A model generated the notes under the pieces. It was not told the DNA's origin and made no database searches. It saw nothing but the letters and a program-made list of their open reading frames with translations. A stretch of 12,776 nucleotides of DNA, taken from the NCBI GenBank assembly GCA_947632355.1, contig CANROY010000035.1, positions 1 through 12,776 of the forward strand. Reading direction: 5' to 3'. Below, piece by piece: positions 6,902 through 12,776 of the stretch; within the stretch, counting starts at the first letter, position 1; every line of letters starts with the position of its first letter. This DNA is from an uncultured Bacilli bacterium (GTDB lineage Bacteria; Bacillota_I; Bacilli_A; RF39; UBA660). Both the position numbers and the translations under genes were made by a program.

Positions 6902-8038
6902 TCATTGACTTAATTCGTATTTTTTTAAAATTTTTACGTTTTTTTCCGCAAATGCTTTATTTATTTCTTCTTCCATTTCTAAAATCTCATCATACGTCAA
7001 AGTTTCTTTGTCTTGATATTTTTCAATAGTTTCAAAATTAATAAAATATTCGATAGATTTTACGGCTTGAACAGGAAGAAGCATCTCATCATTTGGGTCT
7101 AGAGAAACAACTTCATAAATATTATTTGGAGTTTTTTCTTGGATATCTGCATCACGTGCAGACATACCTAAACTTTTCTTTATACCACGCATTGGATTGA
7201 TAATACTATAATAATAAAATTTATACTCTAACTTATCAAGATTGATAGCATCTGTCGTTTCACAGATACGTAAACATTTTCCACCATCGATTATAAATCC
7301 TGTATTCTCATCGGTTAAAACATAAAACAAATCTTCTTTATTAAAGGCATTTTGCTTTACTTGTTCTGTTGCATCAATCAAATGATTATTCATTTGATTT
7401 TCTATATCTCTTAGTTCTTCTACACTAAAACTCGATTGCTCTTTATATTTTTCTGGTAATGGTAAATTGTTTATATCTTTAAGTACTATATATTCTAAAT
7501 TATAATCTGGTATCCACCCTCCATAGATAGGGCAACGGGCAAGTCTAAGAGGATTTGGTATTGTATCATAAAGGTATATATTTGGACCTGAATAACATAA
7601 ATAATTATATTTTTTATGAGGATAAACTAGTTTTGGATTGGTTATAGAAGCATATGCCTTTACATCAATTGCAACCATTTTATTATCATAATCAAAATCA
7701 ACTTTATCATCAACGACAAAATGATATTCTGGCGTTCCATCTTGATCATTGGTTACAACAGCCATTAAAGCGTATTTATAATAACAATCTTCTATTTCTT
7801 CAATAGATAATCCCTTCACTAAGTTATCATATTCTTTTTGTAATTTCTTATTTTCTTTTTGTAAATCCTTATTTTCTTTTTCAAGTACTTCTATTCTTTC
7901 TTCAGGTGTTAATGTTTTTAAAGACTCTGTTTCTTTGGTACTACAAGAAGTTAAAATAAGAGATAAACCTAAAAGAGCAATACTAGCAACAGTCTTTTTA
8001 TTCTTTTTTATTGTTTTATGAACTTTTTTTATTTTCAT
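6902..8038 (-). CDS. Putative surface lipoprotein, copy B of a tandem pair
   Basis: A 378-residue paralogue of the gene that follows it. The signal peptide is nearly identical, with lipobox LTSC and C32 as the lipidated residue. The coiled coil after it is longer (about 43-73, rich in E/K/L with a KENKKLQKE-like repeat) and accounts for most of the length difference. The main domain carries the same landmarks: YGGWIPDY, VEELRDIE, LIDATEQ, VLTDENTGFI and DPNDEML. No enzyme motif is visible; a structural or ligand-binding surface role is inference only. It ends with TGA, and reading that codon as tryptophan would run into the leader of copy A, which argues for the standard code. The gene is the first of the pair behind a strong extended -10 promoter at 8069-8096. 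Confidence 0.85.
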   Translation of the reverse strand: MKIKKVHKTIKKNKKTVASIALLGLSLILTSCSTKETESLKTLTPEERIEVLEKENKDLQKENKKLQKEYDNLVKGLSIEEIEDCYYKYALMAVVTNDQDGTPEYHFVVDDKVDFDYDNKMVAIDVKAYASITNPKLVYPHKKYNYLCYSGPNIYLYDTIPNPLRLARCPIYGGWIPDYNLEYIVLKDINNLPLPEKYKEQSSFSVEELRDIENQMNNHLIDATEQVKQNAFNKEDLFYVLTDENTGFIIDGGKCLRICETTDAINLDKLEYKFYYYSIINPMRGIKKSLGMSARDADIQEKTPNNIYEVVSLDPNDEMLLPVQAVKSIEYFINFETIEKYQDKETLTYDEILEMEEEINKAFAEKNVKILKKYELSQ

Positions 8039-8065
8039 ATTTTTCTCTTCTTTCTAACGTACTCA
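8039..8065 (-). repeat. Leader repeat, copy B
   Basis: The partner of the repeat at 6874-6900, with 24 of 27 bases identical. Unlike copy A, this copy is preceded by a clear promoter, so it is likely to lie at or close to the 5' end of the transcript. Confidence 0.8.
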
Positions 8066-8068
8066 TTC

Positions 8069-8096
8069 ATTATAGCAAACCAAAAGAAAAAGTCAA
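8069..8096 (-). promoter_or_regulatory. Promoter of the lipoprotein pair
   Basis: On the minus strand TTGACT (8096-8091) and TATAAT (8074-8069) are separated by 16 bases, with the extended -10 bases TGC directly before TATAAT. This is the strongest housekeeping-type promoter in the window. The start of transcription would be near 8062, giving a leader of about 24 bases, which is almost exactly the conserved leader repeat. Confidence 0.8.
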
Positions 8097-8099
8097 ATG

Positions 8100-8120
8100 A
8101 AAAAGACTATTTCTAGTCTT
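8100..8120 (-). terminator. Intrinsic terminator of the TasA-like gene
   Basis: AAGACTA (8120-8114) pairs perfectly with TAGTCTT (8109-8103) around the tetraloop GAAA, followed by further T's (8102-8100) before a C. The first two bases of the stem are the last two bases of the TAA stop codon (8121-8119). The promoter of the lipoprotein pair starts only four bases later. Confidence 0.8.
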
Positions 8121-8829
8121 AAGATTCTTGATTACTTTGTGTTGTTTGACTTAAATCTGTTGCATAAGCAACAACTGAAAGACCGGCTTCAAAAACTTGA
8201 TCCATTACTGTATTATTAGCATTTTCATCAATCCACAAATGAAGTTCAAAAGACTCTTCTCCACCATTTGCAGCATTTTCGCCCGTTTTTCCTTTTAATG
8301 TTCCACTAGTAAGCTGATAAGTATTCTTTATTGTTTTGCCATCAAATTTAAGATCATTAACTGTCACTTTTTTTACTAAATCTTTTTCTGAAGTACTAGT
8401 TTTTGTATCCCCTAATTTTTGTTTTGTTATAACAGCACCATTATTTCCTTTTGATAATGATATTTTAATATAGTCACTTAAATTTTGATGTTCAGAATCT
8501 GTTGTTGTAGCAGATGCCTTAGATTCAGTTTCTAATTCACTTAAATATAATGTATATTTAGCATCAACCGTACAAGTATTTTTTATTTTAAATTTATAAG
8601 GTGTTAACTTTGAACCTTTTTCATCAGACATAGGATATGTATTGGTTAAATTTATAGAACTAGAGTTTCCTTCGTTTTCAAATGCAATAGAAAAACATCC
8701 AGATTTAATTACATTCTCTGTTTGTTGCGTTACAGTTACACTCCATAAGGCATAACTACTTGATAAAAATAATGTCATAACCATTAAAATAGAGATTACC
8801 GCAAGAGATAAACGATATTTAAGACGCAT
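8119..8829 (-). CDS. Secreted TasA/camelysin-type protein (SipW-dependent signal type)
   Basis: A 236-residue exported protein. The start is set at the ATG 8829 because GGGTGA lies five bases before it; the GTG at 8838 overlaps that site and is rejected. Residues 1-28 form a signal peptide with a basic start, hydrophobic core (8-24) and SSSYALW at the end. It is followed by an early 'VIKSGCFSIAF' strand and 'SDEKGSKLTPYKFKIKNTC', the arrangement I associate with TasA/camelysin-like proteins matured by the SipW signal peptidase. Two cysteines (C45 and C86) could form a disulfide. The rest is Ser/Thr/Lys-rich and beta-type, with a LHLWIDENA stretch near the end. Members of the group form fibres or extracellular-matrix proteins in Bacillus, or act as camelysin-type proteins; the exact role here is unknown. 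No SipW or sortase gene is in the window. Own promoter and terminator make it a single-gene unit. Confidence 0.7.
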   Translation of the reverse strand: MRLKYRLSLAVISILMVMTLFLSSSYALWSVTVTQQTENVIKSGCFSIAFENEGNSSSINLTNTYPMSDEKGSKLTPYKFKIKNTCTVDAKYTLYLSELETESKASATTTDSEHQNLSDYIKISLSKGNNGAVITKQKLGDTKTSTSEKDLVKKVTVNDLKFDGKTIKNTYQLTSGTLKGKTGENAANGGEESFELHLWIDENANNTVMDQVFEAGLSVVAYATDLSQTTQSNQES

Positions 8830-8863
8830 ACGAATCACCCTATGTTTCTACTTTCTATCTATT

Positions 8864-8892
8864 ATTATAGACTAAAAACAATTTTCCTACAA
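8864..8892 (-). promoter_or_regulatory. Promoter of the TasA-like gene
   Basis: TTGTAG (8892-8887) and a perfect TATAAT (8869-8864) are spaced by 17 bases on the minus strand. The -35 lies just after the stop codon of the ylbL homologue (8898-8896). Transcription would start near 8857, giving a leader of nearly 30 bases. No intrinsic terminator is seen between ylbL and this promoter, so read-through from ylbL is also possible. Confidence 0.7.
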
Positions 8893-8895
8893 GTC

Positions 8896-9906
8896 CTAAC
8901 TTGCATTTTTTAAAACATCTACGGCTTCTTGTAACGTTTTTACAGGAATCAAATTTAGTTTTAAATGATTTTTTTCTTTTACTTCTTTTGCTTCTTCATA
9001 GTTTTCCATTGGACATAAGAAAATATCCGCATGATTTTTTTCTGCCCCTAAAAGTTTATATTTAATACCACCAATTTCTCCAACAACACCTTCGCTATCA
9101 ATTGTTCCTGTTCCGACAATCTTTTTTCCTTTGGTAATATCTTCTTCTACCAAAGCATTATAAATGGATAATGCGGTCATTAATCCACCACTCGAACCTG
9201 ATTCACTTTCTTTTGTTTCAATCGTAAGTTTGGGATTCGTCTCATATTCGTATTTATTCGCTATACTAACACCCACTTTTAAAGAACCATCCAGTTCAAA
9301 TAGTCTCGCTGTACAAGTAATTTCTTTTTGATCACGTAAAACTTGCATAGACACCGTTGCATCTTTATCTAAAGAATTAATATACGTTTGTAAATCTGCT
9401 AAAGCATTAATATTCTTGCCATCCGTGCTCAAAACAATATCTCCTAGTTGTAAATCAGTGTTGGCTCTTTTATCAATAAAAACGACAACCGGATAAACTT
9501 CCTTAATCTCAATTTCTTTTCCTGCTAGTTTGTAAGCACTAATCGTTGCATTATCAAGGCCTTCTTCTAAAAAGATTTTATCCGTTTCAATCGTTTCTTC
9601 TAAACTTTCATTTTCATAAGTAATTTGTTTTGTTTCTACTAAATCCCAATTGGGAAGAACAAAAGACATCAACACAAAAGGAATATTTCCTTTCATCATC
9701 GAAACATAGGACATCGATAAGCTTCCTTCTCCTTTGTAGCCATTTTCTACTTCTACACGACTACTTAAATCTACAATACCTCCAGGTCGATAGACAACAA
9801 AAGGCAGTTCTACATAAAAGAAACAAAAAATAACAACAATTCCTAATAAAAAGGACCAATTTTCTTTTATGAATTTTTTTACTTTGTCATATAGTTTATT
9901 AAACAT
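8896..9906 (-). CDS. ylbL: YlbL-type membrane-anchored PDZ/Lon-like serine protease
   Basis: A 336-residue protein from the ATG at 9906. An in-frame ATG at 9924 lies within the -10 box, while GGTGG sits five bases before 9906, so the shorter form is chosen. Residues 17-39 form one membrane span. A PDZ domain follows (about 135-215, with LGDIVLSTDGKNI as the core strand-loop) and then a Lon-type proteolytic domain. The Lon motif GPSAG appears as GSSGG, giving S239 as the nucleophile. GGIK gives K282, exactly 43 residues later as between Ser679 and Lys722 of E. coli Lon. The missing proline and alanine around the serine are variations. Bacillus YlbL is a Lon-like PDZ protease with a quality-control or regulatory role at the membrane; substrates here are unknown. 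The gene is divergent from a ylbJ homologue, its neighbourhood partner in Bacillus too. Confidence 0.88.
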   Translation of the reverse strand: MFNKLYDKVKKFIKENWSFLLGIVVIFCFFYVELPFVVYRPGGIVDLSSRVEVENGYKGEGSLSMSYVSMMKGNIPFVLMSFVLPNWDLVETKQITYENESLEETIETDKIFLEEGLDNATISAYKLAGKEIEIKEVYPVVVFIDKRANTDLQLGDIVLSTDGKNINALADLQTYINSLDKDATVSMQVLRDQKEITCTARLFELDGSLKVGVSIANKYEYETNPKLTIETKESESGSSGGLMTALSIYNALVEEDITKGKKIVGTGTIDSEGVVGEIGGIKYKLLGAEKNHADIFLCPMENYEEAKEVKEKNHLKLNLIPVKTLQEAVDVLKNAS

Positions 9907-9922
9907 AGCATCCACCATAAAC

Positions 9923-9951
9923 ATTATAGCAAAGGAATGAGAAAATATGAA
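9923..9951 (-). promoter_or_regulatory. Extended -10 promoter of ylbL
   Basis: The minus strand shows TGCTATAAT (9931-9923) with a weak -35 TTCATA (9951-9946) 17 bases upstream. The -35 overlaps the start codon of ylbJ on the other strand. Transcription would start near 9916, leaving a leader of about ten bases with GGTGG in it, much as in front of parE. Confidence 0.6.
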
Positions 9952-10855
9952 AAAATTTATAAAAAATGATTGTCTATTTTTGTTAATCTTCTTTTTTCTC
10001 TTTTTATTATTTCGCTATAATCTTTTATTTAAAAAGTGCGTTATAGAAGGTTGTTCCTTATTTTTAAATCAAGTATTTCCATTTTTATTCCCCATGTTTT
10101 TAATCAGTGACTTTTTAATTTATTCTCCTTTTGATATCTTCATTGAAAAAACATTTCATAAAATTTTTAAACCTCTTTTTGGTTTCTCAAAAATAACTTC
10201 AAGTGCATTTGCTTTATCCTTGATTTCCGGTACACCTACGAATGCTTATCATATAGCAAATCTTGTTCATAAGAAGACCATAAGTCCAAAAGAAGCTAGT
10301 ATTATGTTATCCTATTCTTGTTTTTTAAATCCTCTATTTTTATACACTGTTTTAACAAGCATTTTTCATAATCCACATATAGTATATAAATTACTATTTA
10401 TTGAATATTTTATCAATTTTTTAATTGCTTTTTTCTATCGAAAATTCCCTTATCAAGAACAAAAACAGTATGAACAAACAAAACTTCCTTTTTCCACTAT
10501 TCTATCAAACAGTCTTAAAAAAAGTATGAATACGTTACTTATGATTTTAGGAACAATTCTGTTTTATCTTCTTTTATGTGAAAGCATGGGTATTCTTTTT
10601 AAAAATCCAATCCTTAATTGTTTTTTAAATGGTTTTTTAGAAACTACCGGAGGTTTAACAAAATTAATACCACTTCAAATTAGTTTTTCTTTAAAAGAAG
10701 TTTTAGCAGCACTCTTCATTTCTTTTATGGGACTTAGTATTCATACCCAAATAAAAACCATTATAGAAGAAGAACACATTTCTTTTAAACCTTTTTTAAA
10801 AGCAAGAATACTTCATATGCTTTTATCCACAAGTATTTGCATCATATTGCCCTAA
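9947..10855 (+). CDS. ylbJ: YlbJ-like multi-span membrane protein (Gate-domain type)
   Basis: A 302-residue, very hydrophobic protein with about seven to eight membrane spans, beginning at residues 6-22. It is the only gene on the plus strand in this window. The landmarks are 'FPFLFPMFLISDFLIYS' (about 45-60), then 'ALSLISGTPTNAY' (about 89-101) with a charged loop KKTISPKEAS and 'CFLNPLFLYTVL'. This is the SGxPxxA Gate motif order of YlbJ and the nucleoside-recognition family. It is shorter than the roughly 400 residues of Bacillus YlbJ. That protein is needed for proper spore formation, but relatives occur in non-sporulating species, and the transported compound is unknown. The ATG at 9947 has AAAGGA ten bases upstream. 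Its 3' end overlaps the end of the convergent pilin-like gene by 33 bases. I find no convincing plus-strand promoter in the short divergent gap. Confidence 0.72.
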   Translation: MKKFIKNDCLFLLIFFFLFLLFRYNLLFKKCVIEGCSLFLNQVFPFLFPMFLISDFLIYSPFDIFIEKTFHKIFKPLFGFSKITSSAFALSLISGTPTNAYHIANLVHKKTISPKEASIMLSYSCFLNPLFLYTVLTSIFHNPHIVYKLLFIEYFINFLIAFFYRKFPYQEQKQYEQTKLPFSTILSNSLKKSMNTLLMILGTILFYLLLCESMGILFKNPILNCFLNGFLETTGGLTKLIPLQISFSLKEVLAALFISFMGLSIHTQIKTIIEEEHISFKPFLKARILHMLLSTSICIILP

Positions 10856-11425
10856 AGTAATTGTATTTGGAAATGCACTCTCTATATCTTCTAAATCACT
10901 TTTTTCTCCAATGTAGAAAAATTCTAAATCATCTAAAATATTTTTTGAATTCTTATTCACAATAATTGGTATTGTGATTTTAACACTATAAAATTCTCCT
11001 TCCTCTTTTAATTGCTCTTGCATGAAACTTGTAGTAAAACTAATACAACGATAACCAATAACGGTAGTATTATTTTGTTTTTCTAGTAACCATTTTTCCG
11101 TATCTCCATTAATGGTATAAGAAAGAGAATTTTCATCTACAGTTATGTTCCCTTTAGAACCATCTTTATAGGTTAAATCAATACTTGTTTCATTCGTACT
11201 ATTCGTTTTATCTTCTATTTTTATTAATTTTCGATCTAAAAAATCTTGTTGCACTCTTTTTAAAATAACAGCTCTTGTTTGTTGATTAGCACGATTAAAA
11301 TCTGTATTGTTTTCGCTATATCGAACATCAATTAAAAGACGAAATAAAAACATAATAACTATGGAAATGAGAGCAATACTAATAATCAACTCTATTAAAG
11401 TAATTCCTTTTTTATTTAATTTCAT
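10823..11425 (-). CDS. Prepilin-like protein with N-methylation motif (second of pair)
   Basis: A 200-residue protein with a type IV prepilin N-terminus: short basic leader ending KKG, cleavage after G7, then ITLIE with the conserved Glu at position +5 of the mature protein (E12). A hydrophobic helix follows (8-30). The C-terminal domain is beta-rich and carries Gly/Asp/Asn turns, and the protein ends NTCG. The combination suggests a minor pilin or pseudopilin of PilW/GspJ or ComG type, embedded in the membrane until assembly. The ATG at 11425 shares one base with the TAA stop of the preceding gene, with a strong GGGGGA site six bases upstream, so the two are translationally coupled. The end overlaps the ylbJ coding region on the other strand. 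Assembly ATPase, platform protein and prepilin peptidase genes are not in the window. Confidence 0.8.
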   Translation of the reverse strand: MKLNKKGITLIELIISIALISIVIMFLFRLLIDVRYSENNTDFNRANQQTRAVILKRVQQDFLDRKLIKIEDKTNSTNETSIDLTYKDGSKGNITVDENSLSYTINGDTEKWLLEKQNNTTVIGYRCISFTTSFMQEQLKEEGEFYSVKITIPIIVNKNSKNILDDLEFFYIGEKSDLEDIESAFPNTITLGQYDANTCG

Positions 11426-12009
11426 TATATTTCCCCCAAACTAAGTGTTGCATAGTAATATTGACATTCTTCATTCGGATTACATTTTCGACTGCCATCT
11501 TTCGTTTCCGCAAATTCAACTATAATACGATACCCGGTTTTTCCTTTACCACCAATCGTTTTAATGTAATCACTTGCTGTTGAATTTACTTGCACTAAAG
11601 TTTCACAGATTCCATCTTTATTCGTACAATTTTGCAATTCACTAATATCATTGTAAGTTAAATATAAATTGCTAACATGTAATTCTGCTAGTAAATTTTC
11701 ACATAAACCTACATTATCTTCTTCATTAATAAAAATACCCGAATGACAACCAAAACCCGTTAAAATAGATATTGGTTTCGTTGAATCCTCTTTATTTAAA
11801 CTATTTGTCACTAAATCAAAACGAAAATTACGAAAAAATTTTTCTAAATAATAGGTTCGGTATAAATAAACACTATCATTATACTTTAATCTTACCTTTT
11901 CATTACGTATTAAAGAACTATAAGAAGAATAAAGCAAAAGTAAAGAAGCTGTCAAAACAGAAATAACAATTAGTGTTTCTACAAAAACAAATCCCTTTTT
12001 ATTCTTCAT
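11425..12009 (-). CDS. Prepilin-like protein with N-methylation motif (first of pair)
   Basis: A 194-residue protein starting at the ATG 12009. The GTG at 12018 is rejected, since AAGGA is only one base away from it but ten from the ATG. The leader MKNKKG ends in the cleavage glycine G6, and the mature part starts FVFVE with Glu at +5 (E11). A hydrophobic helix runs to about residue 28. The remaining domain has several cysteines (CHSG, LCEN, NCTN, ICET and two near the end), which could form disulfides outside the cell. It ends with strands typical of minor pilins (GYRIIVEFAE). A minor pilin or pseudopilin role is inferred from the N-terminus; nothing in the body identifies a subtype. A TTTACA/TATAAT promoter is directly upstream. 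Confidence 0.8.
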   Translation of the reverse strand: MKNKKGFVFVETLIVISVLTASLLLLYSSYSSLIRNEKVRLKYNDSVYLYRTYYLEKFFRNFRFDLVTNSLNKEDSTKPISILTGFGCHSGIFINEEDNVGLCENLLAELHVSNLYLTYNDISELQNCTNKDGICETLVQVNSTASDYIKTIGGKGKTGYRIIVEFAETKDGSRKCNPNEECQYYYATLSLGEI

Positions 12010-12032
12010 TTTTGACACTTCCTTCTATTATC

Positions 12033-12061
12033 ATTATAAAAGAAAAAAGTATTTTTGTAAA
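12033..12061 (-). promoter_or_regulatory. Promoter of the prepilin-like pair
   Basis: TTTACA (12061-12056) and a perfect TATAAT (12038-12033) are spaced by 17 bases on the minus strand. Transcription would start near 12026, and the leader would hold the AGAAGGA site before the ATG at 12009. This separates the pilin-like pair from the upstream gene, whose terminator ends just before. Confidence 0.72.
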
Positions 12062-12086
12062 TTGAAAAGAAAAGGAATAGTTCCAG

Positions 12087-12118
12087 AAAAAATAAAGCTA
12101 TTTTTATAACTTTATTTT
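12087..12118 (-). terminator. AU-only-type terminator overlapping a stop codon
   Basis: AAAATAAAG (12118-12110) pairs perfectly with CTTTATTTT (12097-12089) around a 12-base loop, followed by two more T's (12088-12087). The left arm contains the TAA stop of the 160-residue gene. The stem has only one G:C pair, so its strength as a terminator is uncertain, but its position between a gene end and the next promoter fits. Confidence 0.55.
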
Positions 12119-12594
12119 AATTCTGTACAATTTGTAAAACCTTGTTCTTCTAACACTTTTACATATTTTTTTGTGTACAACGTTTCATCTGATTCTTCAT
12201 AATTATTAAACCAAGACAATAATGAAATTTTTACTTCATTTTTATCTTCATTATAATCAATTTTTTCATTAGAATTTGTTCCTTCAAGATTTTGTTGATA
12301 GTATTCCACAAACCTTTGATACTCTTCCGGAGTTTTAAATTGTAATAAAGAATCAATATGACCACTCATTATTTTCGATTCATTCGATACTAAAAATCTG
12401 TATTCCCCTTTTACATGATACGTAAGATTGATATCATTTGTATAATCAAATTCTTTTCCCTTGCAAACATAAATAATCGGATACGTTTGTGTATTTTTTT
12501 CTTGTGATTTAAATCTTAAAAGCACAATATCAATAGTAACAGCAACTAATATTAATATTAGTAATATAAAATAGATTCCGTTTTTTCTTCTCAT
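12112..12594 (-). CDS. Small single-span membrane protein of unknown function
   Basis: A 160-residue protein with a short basic start, one N-terminal membrane helix (about 6-27) and an outside domain of about 130 residues. Two cysteines (C44 and C156) near the two ends of that domain could pair. The outside domain has a strand-rich beginning (YHVKGEYRFLV), then FKTPEEYQRFVEYYQQ, then a 'KIDYNEDKNEVKISLLSW' strand pair. This order is loosely similar to small YehR/DUF1307-type lipoproteins, but there is no lipobox and I do not claim membership. The ATG at 12594 follows the stop of the disrupted cysteine-rich gene by 12 bases, with GAAGGAAA as ribosome binding site, so it may be the last gene of an operon that begins beyond the window. 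Confidence 0.75.
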   Translation of the reverse strand: MRRKNGIYFILLILILVAVTIDIVLLRFKSQEKNTQTYPIIYVCKGKEFDYTNDINLTYHVKGEYRFLVSNESKIMSGHIDSLLQFKTPEEYQRFVEYYQQNLEGTNSNEKIDYNEDKNEVKISLLSWFNNYEESDETLYTKKYVKVLEEQGFTNCTELK

Positions 12595-12606
12595 AGTTAT
12601 TTCCTT

Positions 12607-12776
12607 CTAATAATAGCAAACGCCATTACTTGGACTTCCACCATTTGGGCATTCCCAATAGCCACAATCATATTCTTCTGTATCGCAATGTGTAACGTAT
12701 CTGTGCAATTATAATAGAAATGTGACAGTTATTCCAATTTGCCATCAAAATTTCAGGAACCGATAATGTGATAATA
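12607..12776 (-). pseudogene. 3' end of a cysteine-rich gene, reading frame interrupted, partial
   Basis: The minus strand ends with a convincing coding tail in the frame closed by TAG at 12609-12607. From 12687 it reads CDTEEYDCGYWE followed by CPNGGSPSNGVCYY, with four cysteines and Gly/Asn/Pro turns. That frame is closed upstream by a TAA at 12711-12709. Another frame is open from the window edge to a TGA at 12670-12668 and reads LSVPEILMANWNNC, plausible coding too. A third frame gives HFYYNCTDTLH between them. Joining the three needs two shifts, around 12724 and 12690. Either the gene is broken, or the sequence here has errors, or the segments belong to different small genes. The parent protein is not recognised; a secreted cysteine-rich protein next to pilin-like genes is the best description. 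Confidence 0.4.

Noticed and set aside
8829..8838. Upstream GTG start of the TasA-like protein
   Set aside because: It overlaps the GGGTGA ribosome binding site that is correctly spaced for the ATG at 8829.
12610..12619. Extended -10-like TGCTATTAT before the 160-residue gene
   Set aside because: It spaces well to the ATG at 12594, but the same bases encode the VCYY tail of the upstream reading frame and no -35 lies 16-18 bases away, so it may be chance.
1..12776. CRISPR array, insertion sequence, integrase, tRNA or rRNA
   Set aside because: No regularly spaced repeats, no transposase or recombinase reading frame, and no cloverleaf or rRNA-like stretch were seen on either strand.

Overview
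The window is very AT-rich, low-GC Gram-positive-type DNA. Ribosome binding sites are of the AGGAGG/AAGGTGG kind, promoters are of the TTGACA/TATAAT kind, and TGG encodes tryptophan. One gene ends cleanly at TGA, so the standard bacterial code rather than the Mycoplasma code is likely. Gene content (topoisomerase IV genes, four members of the Bacillus ylb set, TasA/camelysin-like secreted protein, prepilin-like proteins, lineage-specific lipoproteins) points to an uncultured host-associated member of Bacilli (Firmicutes). The exact genus cannot be read from the sequence.

Layout, from the right (upstream for most genes) to the left. At 12607-12776 is the end of a cysteine-rich gene whose reading frame is interrupted. 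It is followed by a small one-TM protein (12112-12594), a terminator, and a promoter driving two overlapping genes for prepilin-like proteins (12009-11425 and 11425-10823). A YlbJ-like membrane protein runs the opposite way (9947-10855), and its end overlaps the end of the second pilin-like gene. Divergent from ylbJ is a YlbL-type PDZ/Lon-like protease (9906-8896), then a TasA/camelysin-type secreted protein (8829-8119) with its own promoter and terminator. Next are two tandemly duplicated lipoprotein genes (8038-6902 and 6873-5773) of unknown function, apparently transcribed together from one extended -10 promoter. Then comes the topoisomerase IV operon parE-parC (5705-1252), followed by a coupled, unrecognised gene made of two copies of a ~70-residue domain (1240-719). 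Last are ylbD and ylbE homologues (671-83) behind a hairpin that contains the ylbD ribosome binding site.

The genes are tightly packed and no gene-free stretch exceeds 300 bases. Terminators overlap stop codons, one terminator lies inside the next promoter, and some promoters appear to start RNAs only about ten bases before the start codon. Functionally the window combines chromosome decatenation (ParE/ParC), cell-envelope proteins (lipoproteins, TasA-like protein, pilin-like proteins) and homologues of the Bacillus ylb genes, some linked there to sporulation or envelope quality control. The less ordinary parts are the duplicated-domain protein tied to parC, the hairpin over the ylbD ribosome binding site, the lipoprotein duplication that carries its leader with it, and the disrupted cysteine-rich gene at the right edge.
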